The notes below the pieces were generated by a model that saw only the letters and a list, made by a program, of their open reading frames with translations, was not told where the DNA came from and ran no database searches. The translations under genes and the position numbers were made by a program. A stretch of DNA of 38,208 nt from Tritrichomonas foetus (lineage: Eukaryota > Parabasalia > Tritrichomonadida > Tritrichomonadidae): NCBI GenBank assembly GCA_001839685.1, contig MLAK01000794.1, positions 24,259-62,466 of the forward strand, read 5' to 3'. Positions 28,725 through 37,444 of the stretch are shown here, one piece after another. Numbering within the stretch: position 1 is the first letter of the stretch; the number at the start of each line of letters is the position of its first letter.

Positions 28725-30290
28725 TTATGCACACTTTTGATAAATCAGAACCACCGCAGCCCCGGGGAGGATCACCGACTTGCTGTCTGCGACGATCGCC
28801 CTCGAGTCATTATAGAAGGACCACTTCTCCTTATCAGCCTGATCGCGTATGAAAACCTTGGCCTTCTGCTGTATGGTATGCCTGGCGTGAGCAACAACAC
28901 TCATCAACTCGTAGTTATCGCCTGAATGGCCAGTGAACTTGTCCATACATAACTCATGGGTATAGTTTACTTCTGTGCTCTTCTTATTTATTGAGTTTCC
29001 TTCCCGAATAAACCTTGATAATGCTGGCATTAAAATGTTTGGAAGTTGTACTAATTTTATTTGCTCTCTGAGGTTTATCTTCTTATGGCATTTTGGACAA
29101 GTGTCAGTCTTTCCATGACCGATCTTTTTCGGCTGCAAAAACGCAGCAATACAATCCATTAAAGTCGCTTTTCTGAAAACTTTGGATTGTATGTCCAGTT
29201 TGAAACATGGCATTAAATCTTCTGCAGGACGTGAAAAACCGCATTTTGGACATTTTTCTTCACGAATAATCCGGGATGACATAATCTCTTTAAATGGCTT
29301 CCCATCTGGCACCTCGTCAGCCAAGCGGTTAATTACACCATTAACCGTTGCTGCTGCGTCAAAATAACGGACAGAACCTAATTCTGGCTGCAATCTGAAA
29401 AATAATGAACTAAATTGATGTGGCTGAACAAGGGTGTTTGGTATTCTGTTAACTTCTTGAATATATTCGATAAAAGATAGTAATAATGAATCGTCTTGGA
29501 ATTCATGGTTTTCGTATTGTAAGGCGAATTCTTTAATTTGTGTATTTTGGACAAACGCGAAGATAAACGAATAAAACATTGAAGCGATACTTGATTGAAA
29601 AGCTCGTGCTGGAAGAGAAGCCGAACTGCCGATCGAATGATCAGTTGGACGGGATAAAGATCTGGTCACGCAACTCAACGATGTCGAAGGAGAATAAAAT
29701 GGTTTTGTTTTGACTTGAGCGGTTAAAGGTAAATCGATGATTAAATCGGCTCCAAATTGAGCATAAACGTCTTTCATGGAGATATCATTGGCCAGATTAT
29801 TTTTTCCGGCACGAAGGCGAAGCTGTTGCGGATCAAAATTAATTTTTTCGGCAATAGTAACAATAAAATCGAAAACTGTCTAGAGTGGATCTGCCGTCCG
29901 GCTCAATAAATTTCCTTCAATGCTCACATTGAATTTTTGAGGGCAGATGACAACTCGAGCCACTTTTGAAATTGGATGAACCATGTATGGTCGCATGATT
30001 GTTGGTCCACCTGAAAAAATACTGGTGAGAGCCTCATTCACGTTTCGCTCGATAAGCTCGAAATCCGTCTTCTCGCTGACGTCTTCGTTATTGTTTAACT
30101 TCTCACGAAGTTTTTCGTTTGTTATTGGGCCTGGATTGGCGCCTCCGTTAGATATCCAATTTCGAAATTTGTCAAACCACTCGGAATCAATCAGGCAAAT
30201 GTTTCGAGTTGCTGCCCTTGGTTCCTGTCCTGTGAATTGAGTCATAAGAGGAATTAGCGTCTTTTGAACTTGTTCTTTTACAGACGCCAT
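28725..30290 (-). pseudogene. DUSP-UBL-USP ubiquitin-hydrolase homologue: in-frame TAG and lost catalytic residues
   Basis: ATG 30290 (an upstream TTG at 30356 is not a start) opens 136 codons to TAG 29882-29880. The same frame then stays open 384 codons to TAA 28725. Part one is a DUSP domain (NICLIDSEWFDKFRNWI, GANPGPITNEKL). A ubiquitin-like fold spans the TAG: VVICPQKFNVSIEGNL before it, TVFDFIVTIAEKINFDPQQL and MKDVYAQFGADLIID after. Then comes a USP fold with its zinc ribbon (CPKCGF at about 29250, CPKCHK at about 29090) and the end strand AAVVLIYQK. At the Cys-box place (about 29577-29635) the run PARAFQSSIASMF has no Cys. At the His box YELMSVVAHARHT lacks the GHY signature. So even read through, it should be a non-catalytic USP. 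USP4/15-class proteins share this domain order. The gene is richer in G+C than its spacers. It is either a pseudogene, a pseudo-deubiquitinase with readthrough, or carries a sequence error. Confidence 0.8.
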
Positions 30291-31321
30291 CAATATCGAC
30301 AATTGCTTCGAATTCTGATGGGGGTTATTTTGAATTTTTTTCAGTGTGATTCTCAATTATTAATTAATAAATGGAGAATGTTGTTCAGAAATTAAATGTA
30401 ATTTATTAAGAATTATTGAAATGATAATAACATGAATTGAAAATATACACAAAATTGATAGATGAATTTATTTTTGAGAAGACTTTATACTCTTTTTTCA
30501 TAGAATTTTCCCCATTTTTATGTGGGGTTTCTAATTTTCCTATCATGTGCCATTTTCAATATGAATTTGTGAATTTTTTGAGATGTTTTTGTGCTTTCCC
30601 TTTCAAATAAGAGTTGTGAATTCCACCTGATATTCTTTGTTGAGCCATTATCTCCAAAAAAAATTATTTTGATGAGAATTAATATGATATGAAATCTAAA
30701 TTATTAGATTCTAAAATCGATAATTAGGTATAAAACTTCGAAACATGCAGTGATACTCCTTTTTGGAAATAACTTTTCTAGAATATTTGACGAATAACAG
30801 ATGTATACAAACTAAATAGTCTTAACGTACGAAATCACTAAAATGATCCTTATCATCAGTATTACTTAATACCATCAGTCAAAAATCAAAACCCAAATAG
30901 CTAAAAGAATGACGAAAATTTCCCTTATCGCAAACTTCGCAAATGGCCGAATTCAAAAATATTTCGAAAATGATTCTGAAGAAGCTATTGTTTCAGTTTT
31001 CGGGTGAACAGCTTTCAGTCAATTGTTAAATCTATTTTTTATAGTTATGAGCCATATTTATTCATAGTTTTGAAATTTTGCAACAATTAAACCGAAAAAA
31101 GAGCGATTTTGGAGAAAGCCTAAAAAAAAATTGTGAGAAGCTTTTTTTCCAAGAATCACAAAGATTATAATACTGCTTCCCATAATTCTATTTACACTTC
31201 TTCTATCGATTTTTAATTAAAAATCGCGAAAATTTTGATAGTTTTAACTCAGTGATGTTNTCAATTTCCATTTGACAAATATGAATGTATTGAAATCTTT
31301 TCTGTCATAAAATTTTAGTAT

Positions 31322-31582
31322 ATGAAGAAAATAGACTGGCAGTCCTCAACAGCACATTCTCAAGCAGGGATACAGATACAACGATTGAAAGACCAAATCA
31401 AGAAAAATGGAATCCAATATGTTTTTTTCCAGACTCGATGCCAAGTGAATTTTCTGATGACTCGCCATTTAGATGGCAAAACATTCGTAATCTTCTCATT
31501 GATGCCTAAATTTTTTTTATTTATATCAAAATTATTAATATTTTTTTTATACTTCATTTTTGTATTTTGGAAAACATTATAA
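31322..31582 (+). pseudogene. Possible remnant of a Tc1/mariner-type transposase
   Basis: ATG frame of 86 codons. The first 60 residues look coding, the rest is Phe/Leu-rich low complexity. Residues STAHSQAGIQIQRL and KKNGIQYVFFQTRCQVNF resemble the block before the last acidic residue of Tc1/mariner (DDE_3-like) transposases, where a His is followed by a helix, a hydrophobic strand, then P..C/SP..NP.E. Here the Pro and acidic residues are absent, so it would be dead. The similarity is weak and by eye only. Confidence 0.2.
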
Positions 31583-32285
31583 TTTTCGATGGAGGGTCAT
31601 ATGATAATAAAAAGCACGATTTATGATAAGAAATAATCAAGATATTAATGCTATAAAATCACTTTTTATCTCAATAATTCTCAGAAATTTCTGTGGGGTT
31701 TATTTTTTTCTCACAATTTTTTTTTGGATTTGGTTTTCTCTGTATCTTGATTTTTAAATTATAATATTTATATATTATTAATAGGATTACAATTAAATAA
31801 TNTTTAGATGACAATAATATNAACAATTATNCATTTANATCTCTCAATGGTCTTCTACATCTAGAGCTAGTTAGTTTGTATACATCTCGAATAACAAAAC
31901 AATTATTCTCAAAATTCATAGATTTAAATATTAAAAAGGTAATCAATTTAAAATAAGTATTTAAAAATTATATATTTTTTGAATGTTTTTAAACGATTTC
32001 AATACCATAATATTTATTATTTGACTGCTAATTATTTAGTTTTGTGATAATTCAAATTATAAATTAATCATAAATTCAACTTGAAGAGTCAAGTTTCATA
32101 TTTGGTTTTACTCTTTTATTCCCAAGAACAAAATTATATTGAAATTTCATCTTAACAAAAAGTGAATTTATGGGATTTTTCAATGGATAATATATTCATA
32201 TTTCAGTGACTCATGGTCTTGATTTTATTTGTGAATATTCAATACACATATTCATGTAACGTTTTGTGCCCTGCACTCATCATGA

Positions 32286-32537
32286 TCGATTATTCAAAAT
32301 TCTTCTGGGAAGGAAGCGGCTTTCTCTCATAATGAGTTCACGTCAAAGAGCATGATAAAGATGCTTCTCGATGGCTATCAGCATTGTATTAATGGAAATA
32401 TTTATTAACTTATTAACGATATCTTAAATTCGAAAATCTATATGCACTTCGATAATGAGATCATTACCGTCCATCTGATGATGAAAATAGGCCGGTTCAA
32501 CAGCTTTGCATAAAATAATCTGTATGATGTTGAGTGA
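32286..32537 (+). pseudogene. Coding remnant with internal stops
   Basis: One frame reads protein-like across three stops: 40 codons including KEAAFSHNEFTSKSMIKMLL and DGYQHCINGNIY to TAA 32406-32408, then ILNSKIYMHFDNEIITVHL and MMKIGRFNSFA to TAA 32511-32513, then a short tail to TGA 32535-32537. Its composition differs from the surrounding homopolymer-rich DNA. No family recognised. Like the relics at 2-611 and 19098-19344, it is probably a decayed member of a large gene family. Confidence 0.35.
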
Positions 32538-33393
32538 GCTGTTTAAATAGTTTTCGCATGATTGTGGCATTACCAACATTTTTTTTCCAGTGAATCAATG
32601 GAATGTTTTTCCACATTTTGAACGATATTCTGATGGACTCGACGACGATATAAAGCATAGAATAATCATTCAAAAAAGAAATCGTTGGCTGAGGTAAGCT
32701 TTTCTTAGTAATTTCAATTCCTCAATTTTTACCCGATGAAGAATTAGAAATTGTCATCTTCTTCGTTGGGGGAAATATTTGTGAGCAAATATGAATCACG
32801 CTCAATAAGCGTATATAATTACTTCATTATCATATGTTTTAAATGTTTGGAAAGAAAAATCACATATTTTGATATAACTGCTTTGAGCAATACATCTAAA
32901 TGGTGATGAATCATCTCAAATGATCATTAAAAGATTTTACAATCTGTTACATTGTAAACATTTAATTTAATCCTTTGAATAATGCTGAGAAGAAAAGTGA
33001 AAGATGCCAAATAATTTTTCACTTTTTCTATAAAAGCCTCAGAAAAAGTTTATTCAAAAAAGTAATAATAAACGGTATTGGTGTCACTCCAAAAAAATAA
33101 AATCATATGGATGATTCATGTGATGAAAGCACATCAACACTTTCATTGTTGAAATTTCAATTGGATTTAACTCTTGATGGAGTAATGTCATGCTAAACTA
33201 AATGTGGATATATTTAATATCACATAAAAATATATGACTATGGGCTTTTCATTGAATAAATCATTCATTAAATATAAATAATTGACTGTGGACTTATAAC
33301 TTCATTCATGTGATGAGATTAGTCATGAAGAAAAGTGACTGATAGAATTTTTGATAAAAAATAATTACACCTTTTTTTGAATATTTTACATCG

Positions 33394-33400
33394 TCACTTT
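33394..33400 (+). promoter_or_regulatory. Initiator element of the Tup1-like gene
   Basis: TCACTTT matches the trichomonad Inr rule. The predicted +1 A at 33396 lies 17 bases before ATG 33413. This excludes the in-frame TTG at 33377 as the start, because it would lie upstream of the transcript. Confidence 0.6.
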
Positions 33401-33412
33401 TACTGCCAAATA

Positions 33413-34717
33413 ATGAACCAGGGAAGCGCGCCACTTCAACAGCCCATAAACACAATCGAGCAGCACGCAGATAAACTCGTTAACGGACTGGAAGAAATTT
33501 CCAAGGCAGTTTGCCAATTAAAAGCCGTCAATCAGTCCCTCCAGCACGTTTACGATCAATCAGTCATTCATTATTTGCAACTCCAAGAAGATACGGATAC
33601 AATGAGAGCCATGTATCGTCGCCTCAAAGCGCAGTACGAACGGATGGCTTCCCAATTGCAGCCACAAATTGAAGATCCCGGGATTTCGGGACAGCAAATC
33701 CCAGGACAACAAATTCCTACTTCGCCAGGCGATTCTCTTGAACTTGTTCAAATTCCCTGGGAAGTTTCTCCGCCTTCATTCAAATCAAATATCAAACTGC
33801 GATATACACTTCGTACAGATTCAGTTGTTTGTTCGGTTTGTTTCAATAGCAATGGTGATTGCCTCGCTTTTTCAAACAGTAAAACGGTTTTTATCGTCTC
33901 AACGCAAGACGGATCTTTAATCAGCACATTCGATATCCCACACACTCAAAACATTACCGATTTCAATACACGAGCGATTAGAATAAGTCCGGACTCACAG
34001 TATCTTGCTCTGGGTGGTCCAACGCACAACATTCTCATATATTCAATTCCAAGCAGACGAATCATAGCCGATCTTAATGGTTACCACGAAAACAAAATTT
34101 CGGCTTTATTATTTTCAAATGACTCAAATACTCTCTATTCTGGAGGCTTTGATGGCTATCTATGCATTTTTCAGCTAAAAACAATGACACTTTTCAAAAT
34201 GTTGAAACATGGAACTTCTGAATCCATGAAGAATGGAAATGAAATGATTGTTGCACTTACAAAAGATGATGAAGAGTCATTTATTGCAGTTGGATTCATG
34301 AATGGAAGTGTCGGAATCTACGAGCCAACTTTCACCCAGCCAATGAACTCATTTAAAGCGCATGATCAATTTCTTCTTGATGTTGCCACTTCACCTTTGG
34401 ATTGTTCCATTGCCACTTCATCACATGATAAAACTACCAAAATTTGGAGTCTCCGAGGAGTTGCCTCTTGCAGGAAAACACTCAAGAGTCACGACGATTT
34501 GGTCTTGTCAGCTTGCTTCTCACCAAAAGAACCAATTTGTTTCACTGGAAGCAAAGATGAAACAATCAAAGCGTGGGATTATAAAAAAGGTGAATTATTG
34601 TTTACGTTGAAGGCACATAAAAATACGCTTTTTGAATTGGCTCACCATCCAACTGATAAAATACTTGTTTCATGTTCAGGGGATGGGCTAGTCTGCCTTT
34701 GGGTTTATCACTCGTAA
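33413..34717 (+). CDS. Tup1-like coiled-coil/WD40 protein
   Basis: 434 residues from ATG 33413. Residues about 10-85 form an amphipathic coiled coil (INTIEQHADKLVNGLEEI, then DTDTMRAMYRRLKAQYERMA), similar in place and style to the tetramerising N-terminus of Tup1/Groucho-type corepressors. A short flexible linker carries a duplicated GQQIP unit. Seven WD40 repeats fill residues about 135-434. The clearest ends are KTTKIWSLRG, ETIKAWDYKKGEL and GLVCLWVYHS, and the last blade closes at the stop. By family it would be a scaffold, either a transcriptional corepressor or another WD40 adaptor. The coiled-coil-plus-seven-blade plan also occurs in other scaffolds, such as ATG16 or PRP19-like proteins, but no domain specific to those is seen. 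The codon use is richer in G+C than the spacer, especially at the 5' end. Confidence 0.8.
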   Translation: MNQGSAPLQQPINTIEQHADKLVNGLEEISKAVCQLKAVNQSLQHVYDQSVIHYLQLQEDTDTMRAMYRRLKAQYERMASQLQPQIEDPGISGQQIPGQQIPTSPGDSLELVQIPWEVSPPSFKSNIKLRYTLRTDSVVCSVCFNSNGDCLAFSNSKTVFIVSTQDGSLISTFDIPHTQNITDFNTRAIRISPDSQYLALGGPTHNILIYSIPSRRIIADLNGYHENKISALLFSNDSNTLYSGGFDGYLCIFQLKTMTLFKMLKHGTSESMKNGNEMIVALTKDDEESFIAVGFMNGSVGIYEPTFTQPMNSFKAHDQFLLDVATSPLDCSIATSSHDKTTKIWSLRGVASCRKTLKSHDDLVLSACFSPKEPICFTGSKDETIKAWDYKKGELLFTLKAHKNTLFELAHHPTDKILVSCSGDGLVCLWVYHS

Positions 34718-35242
34718 GAATAACAATCCACTGTTCACACCAATACTTGAAAACGATCATCGACTCTCCGGAATTGTAAACATATTTTATATATATAGAT
34801 ATTTTATTTAAGTAAATAGTTTGAATAATAATCTGAATATTTAAATGTTTGTTTATTTGATAATAATTCATTTATTACAATGTGTGATAATGTATTTTGT
34901 TCTTCAAATGAAGAAATTTTACAAAATCACTTCCAAACTCAGATTTATATATTATATACATGTCTTTCGAAAAAAATTTGGGAAACTTTCTTATTCATGA
35001 GTTTTCCAGGAATAGGCCAATGTTAGGTTGAGAATATTTTTTTTGTTCACAAATCATCATTACTTTTAAAGTGTAATTTTTTTAGTAATTTGATGAAAGA
35101 TAGTTTGAATTAGAGATATCTCAATTATTGATTTAATTCCGGATTCAATATCTAAGTATTCATCTAATATATTGGATATGGAAATAGAAAAAAATTAATG
35201 ATAATTTTTGTTTAGTCTAAATTGTAAGTGATCCTCAAAAAT
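34718..35242. other. Shared 3' spacer of convergent genes
   Basis: 525 bases, AT-rich, between the Tup1-like gene (+) and the GH3 gene (-), which converge. The GH3 stop reads TAAAT and so carries UAAA. Nothing else was recognised. Confidence 0.4.
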
Positions 35243-37444
35243 TTATTTCGTTAAACGGAATTCACTCTTAAGGAGATCTTTATCATCGGATGAATTACCA
35301 ACAAATACTTCGAATTTGCCTGGTTCTGCAACTAATTGGTTTGTGATGTTGTAGAAGCGGAGCAATTTTTCATTGATTTCGAATTCGACGGTTGTTGAAG
35401 CCGTTGGCTCCAATACAATCTTCTTGAATCCCTTCAATTCTTTAACTGGTCGTACAATGCTTCCAGTGACATCATGGATATAAAGTTGAACTGTTTCTTC
35501 ACCAGCAACATCACCAACGTTTTGAACATCAACGCTGACTTTCAATGTTTCGTGGAAGTTGATCTTGTCTTGGCTGAGTTTCAAGTTCTTGAATTCGAAC
35601 TTGGTGTAGCTTAAACCGTAGCCGAATGTGTAAAGAGGATCATTCCAGCCATCAAGATATTTAGAAACGAATTTCTGTGGGTCGTGGTCGATGCATGGTC
35701 TTCCAGTGTTATAGTGGTTATAATAAAGTGGGACTTGACCAAGAAATTGTGGGAATGTTAATGTCAATTTACCTGATGGATTGTAATCACCAACAAGAAC
35801 GTCAGCAACTGCATGGCCAGTCATTGAACCAAGATTCCATGCTTCAACTATCGCTGTAACATTTTCTTGGTACCATTTAAGAAGAAGTGGACGACCGTTG
35901 GTTAATACTAAAATGACTGGTTTCCTGACTTCTTTCACTATTAATTGAGAAAGTTCGAATTGAACAGCTGGCACCGAAATGTCAAGGCGGCATGCTGCTT
36001 CTCCATTCATATCAGATGATTCACCAAGAGCTAAAATAATAACATCAGCTTGTTTAGCAGCCTCAAGTGCACTCTCGAATCCATTTTCGATTTTTTCATG
36101 AATGGCGCATCCTTTTTCGCTGATGACTTCAATGCCTTTCGCCTTAAGACCATCAACAATTGTTGGAACATCTTTGAAGTCAGAGAATTGCCAAGTTCCA
36201 AGAAGATCTTTAGATTCACCGAATGGACCAATGACTGCAACTTTTTGTGACTTCTTTAATGGAAGAGCGTTTTCTTCATTCTTCAACAGAACGATTGAAC
36301 GCCTTGCCAAATCACGTGATGCATCAAGATGTGCTTGGCATTGGATTGTTTCCTTGAGTTTATCTTCTTTCATGTAAATATATGGATTTTCCATTAAACC
36401 AATTTTATACTTGTATGTCAGAATACGACGAACAGCATCATCGATTTGATCGAGTGTGATTTCACCTTCTTTAAGGAGTTGTTCACCATTATTAAGAATG
36501 TTAACAGTACTCATTTCAATGTCGAGTGTTGCATCAACAGAAAGCTTAGCAGCTTCTTTTCCATCTTCTGCGTTTCCATGGACAATGAGTTCATCAACAG
36601 CAGCATAGTCAGAGATAACAACACCATCATATTTAAGCTCATCACGAAGGAGTGTCTTGCAGAGCCATTTGTTGCCAACAGCTGGAACACCATTTATTGT
36701 ATTGAAAGCAGTCATTAATGATCCACATCCAGCATCAATTGCTGCTTTGAATGGTGGTAAATAAGTATTTCTTAAAGCAGTTTCACTGAATTCACATGTG
36801 TTGTAATCACGTCCAGCTTCGGCTGCTGCATATCCAAGGTAATGCTTGACACATGCACAAACAGTGTCAGGATCAGCAAGAGAATTTCCTTGTAAACCTT
36901 CAACATGTGCACGAGCAATGGCGGAACCAAGGAATGGATCTTCACCTGCACTTTCAGCAACACGTCCCCAGCGTGCATCATGGGCAATATCAACCATTGG
37001 CGAAAATGCAAGACTAATCCCGACGGTTGCAGCTTCTTTGGCGGCAATTTGTTGAGCTTTCTTAATTTGTTCTGGATTCCAGGAACAGCTCCATGCAAGC
37101 GGGATTGGAAAAATTGTCTGGTAGCCGTGAATTACATCCATGCAAAAGATGAGTGGAATTCCAAGACGGCTTTCTTCGACGGCGATTTTTTGATGGAGTT
37201 TGGCATTTTCGATCATATGATTAACTGGGTGAATCAAAATTTGTGATCCAATGTCACCATTTCTGATCAGGTCGTAAAGTGAGTTACCTTTGACTTCAGC
37301 TCCGATTGCAGAAACATTCAAGCCTGGGCTTTGCGTCATTTGACCCAATTTTTCTTTGAGTGTCATCTTGGCAAGTAGTTCTTCAACGGCAACACGAATT
37401 TCTTCGTCGGTATGTGCTTCAGTACGGTATTGTTTGGCGCTCAT
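35243..37444 (-). CDS. GH3 beta-glucosidase, bacterial BglX type, cytosolic
   Basis: 733 residues from ATG 37444. The GH3 N-terminal barrel shows MTLKEKLGQMTQ, LIFCMDVIHGYQTIFPIPLA, FSPMVDIAHDARWGRVAES and CVKHYLGY. The nucleophile Asp is in VVISDYAAVDEL (D279). The second, alpha/beta sandwich domain has ILALGESSDMNGEAACR, with E482 in the place of the acid/base in BglX-type enzymes. A fibronectin-III-like C-terminal domain follows (VDVQNVGDVAGEETVQLYI, PVKELKGFKK). The domain set and length match bacterial BglX. No signal peptide is present, whereas BglX is normally periplasmic. Expected reaction: release of glucose from the non-reducing ends of beta-glucosides. The intact active site argues for a working enzyme. 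Likely acquired from bacteria, as for other trichomonad glycosidases (inference). Regular, G+C-rich codon use suggests strong expression. Confidence 0.95.
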   Translation of the reverse strand: MSAKQYRTEAHTDEEIRVAVEELLAKMTLKEKLGQMTQSPGLNVSAIGAEVKGNSLYDLIRNGDIGSQILIHPVNHMIENAKLHQKIAVEESRLGIPLIFCMDVIHGYQTIFPIPLAWSCSWNPEQIKKAQQIAAKEAATVGISLAFSPMVDIAHDARWGRVAESAGEDPFLGSAIARAHVEGLQGNSLADPDTVCACVKHYLGYAAAEAGRDYNTCEFSETALRNTYLPPFKAAIDAGCGSLMTAFNTINGVPAVGNKWLCKTLLRDELKYDGVVISDYAAVDELIVHGNAEDGKEAAKLSVDATLDIEMSTVNILNNGEQLLKEGEITLDQIDDAVRRILTYKYKIGLMENPYIYMKEDKLKETIQCQAHLDASRDLARRSIVLLKNEENALPLKKSQKVAVIGPFGESKDLLGTWQFSDFKDVPTIVDGLKAKGIEVISEKGCAIHEKIENGFESALEAAKQADVIILALGESSDMNGEAACRLDISVPAVQFELSQLIVKEVRKPVILVLTNGRPLLLKWYQENVTAIVEAWNLGSMTGHAVADVLVGDYNPSGKLTLTFPQFLGQVPLYYNHYNTGRPCIDHDPQKFVSKYLDGWNDPLYTFGYGLSYTKFEFKNLKLSQDKINFHETLKVSVDVQNVGDVAGEETVQLYIHDVTGSIVRPVKELKGFKKIVLEPTASTTVEFEINEKLLRFYNITNQLVAEPGKFEVFVGNSSDDKDLLKSEFRLTK

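Larger units (their letters stand above)
30291..33412. other. Gene-poor stretch with ambiguous bases and coding debris
   Basis: 3.1 kb between divergent genes, AT-rich. Five unresolved bases (31260, 31802, 31821, 31831, 31838) suggest difficult or collapsed assembly. A 32-codon ATG frame at 30909-31007 (MTKISLIANFANGRIQKYF) reads like protein but is too short to call. Two stronger remnants are listed separately. The last 100 bases hold the promoter of the WD40 gene. Confidence 0.4.

Noticed and set aside
28565..28925. Two plus-strand frames overlapping the 3' end of the USP gene
   Set aside because: Their right halves are antisense to conserved USP sequence; the left half is a short basic low-complexity run with no initiator.
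33560..33945. Minus-strand frames across the 5' half of the Tup1-like gene
   Set aside because: They are shadows of the real gene, with no domain and no promoter.
36772..37246. Overlapping frames in other registers of the GH3 gene
   Set aside because: They are open only because the GH3 gene is relatively G+C-rich; the GH3 frame carries all the conserved motifs.
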